The position numbers were made by a program, and so were the translations under genes. Of a stretch of DNA of 36,110 nt, positions 36,014 through 36,110 are shown piece by piece (the stretch's first letter is position 1; each line of letters begins with the position of its first letter). Source of the DNA: Microcoleus sp. FACHB-1515 (GTDB taxonomy: Bacteria; Cyanobacteriota; Cyanobacteriia; Elainellales; Elainellaceae); contig NZ_JACJPO010000069.1 of the NCBI RefSeq assembly GCF_014696105.1, positions 1 through 36,110 of the forward strand. The letters are read 5' to 3'. Below the pieces are notes generated by a model. That model ran no database searches. It had not been told where the DNA came from and saw only the letters and a list, made by a program, of their open reading frames with translations.

Positions 36014-36110
36014 GGTCAAGCGGTCGAGAGGAGAGCCAAGCGAGCCGAGCGAAAGCGAAGCGGTGCGGCAGTCTTTGAAGGCCAAGCCTGAACCTAGACA
36101 ATGACATACG

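Overview
The window is chromosomal DNA from a cyanobacterium. The evidence is a full-length Mg-chelatase ChlH, an FtsH2-type thylakoid protease, Vipp1, a CyaB1-type GAF-GAF-PAS adenylate cyclase, a DUF1816 protein, and the octamer GCGATCGC (the HIP1 palindrome) recurring throughout genes and spacers. HIP1 density and gene content fit a Leptolyngbya- or Nostoc-like lineage, but I cannot name a genus. No tRNA, rRNA, CRISPR array, prophage or defence island was recognised. Most genes are housekeeping or conserved cyanobacterial genes.

Layout. 1-400: tail of a transposase and a 33-residue membrane peptide. 917-3225: a GH3-family acyl-adenylating enzyme and a stand-alone receiver protein. 3273-5767 (minus): mreB, mreC and mreD, with mreC/mreD overlapping and a strong inverted repeat between mreB and mreC. 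6047-6465 (plus): ssb, preceded by a sequence matching the cyanobacterial LexA box. 7106-11077: chlH. 11141-12533 (minus): two membrane proteins of unknown function. 12736-13593: an alpha/beta hydrolase, ending tail-to-tail on a shared CTAG with a DUF1816 gene. 13590-16462 (minus): DUF1816, rlmB with a very long Arg/Asp-rich extension, mrnC, and a STAS-domain protein that seems to start on ATT. 16671-17417 (minus): a ferritin-like diiron protein. 17726-20619: ftsH2 and vipp1. 20806-24411: metH. 24681-27320: the adenylate cyclase. 27378-28850 (minus): an animal-type secreted alpha-amylase. 29022-31248: a MATE exporter and an ABC ATPase without a permease. 31278-33013 (minus): codA-like deaminase coupled to a secreted DUF2141 protein. 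33241-35952: a small membrane protein, a secreted GHL10-type glycosyl hydrolase and an endonuclease III homologue. The window ends with a near-consensus sigma-70 promoter reading out of the right edge.

Two functional themes stand out: cell shape (mreBCD) and photosynthetic membrane upkeep (chlH, ftsH2, vipp1). The rest are mostly single-gene units with their own hairpin terminators. I found no clearly new multi-gene system. The observations most worth checking are small: the LexA-like box at ssb, the apparent ATT start of the STAS gene, active-site substitutions in the CodA homologue and chloride-site changes in the amylase, the long RlmB extension, and several unexplained perfect inverted repeats.
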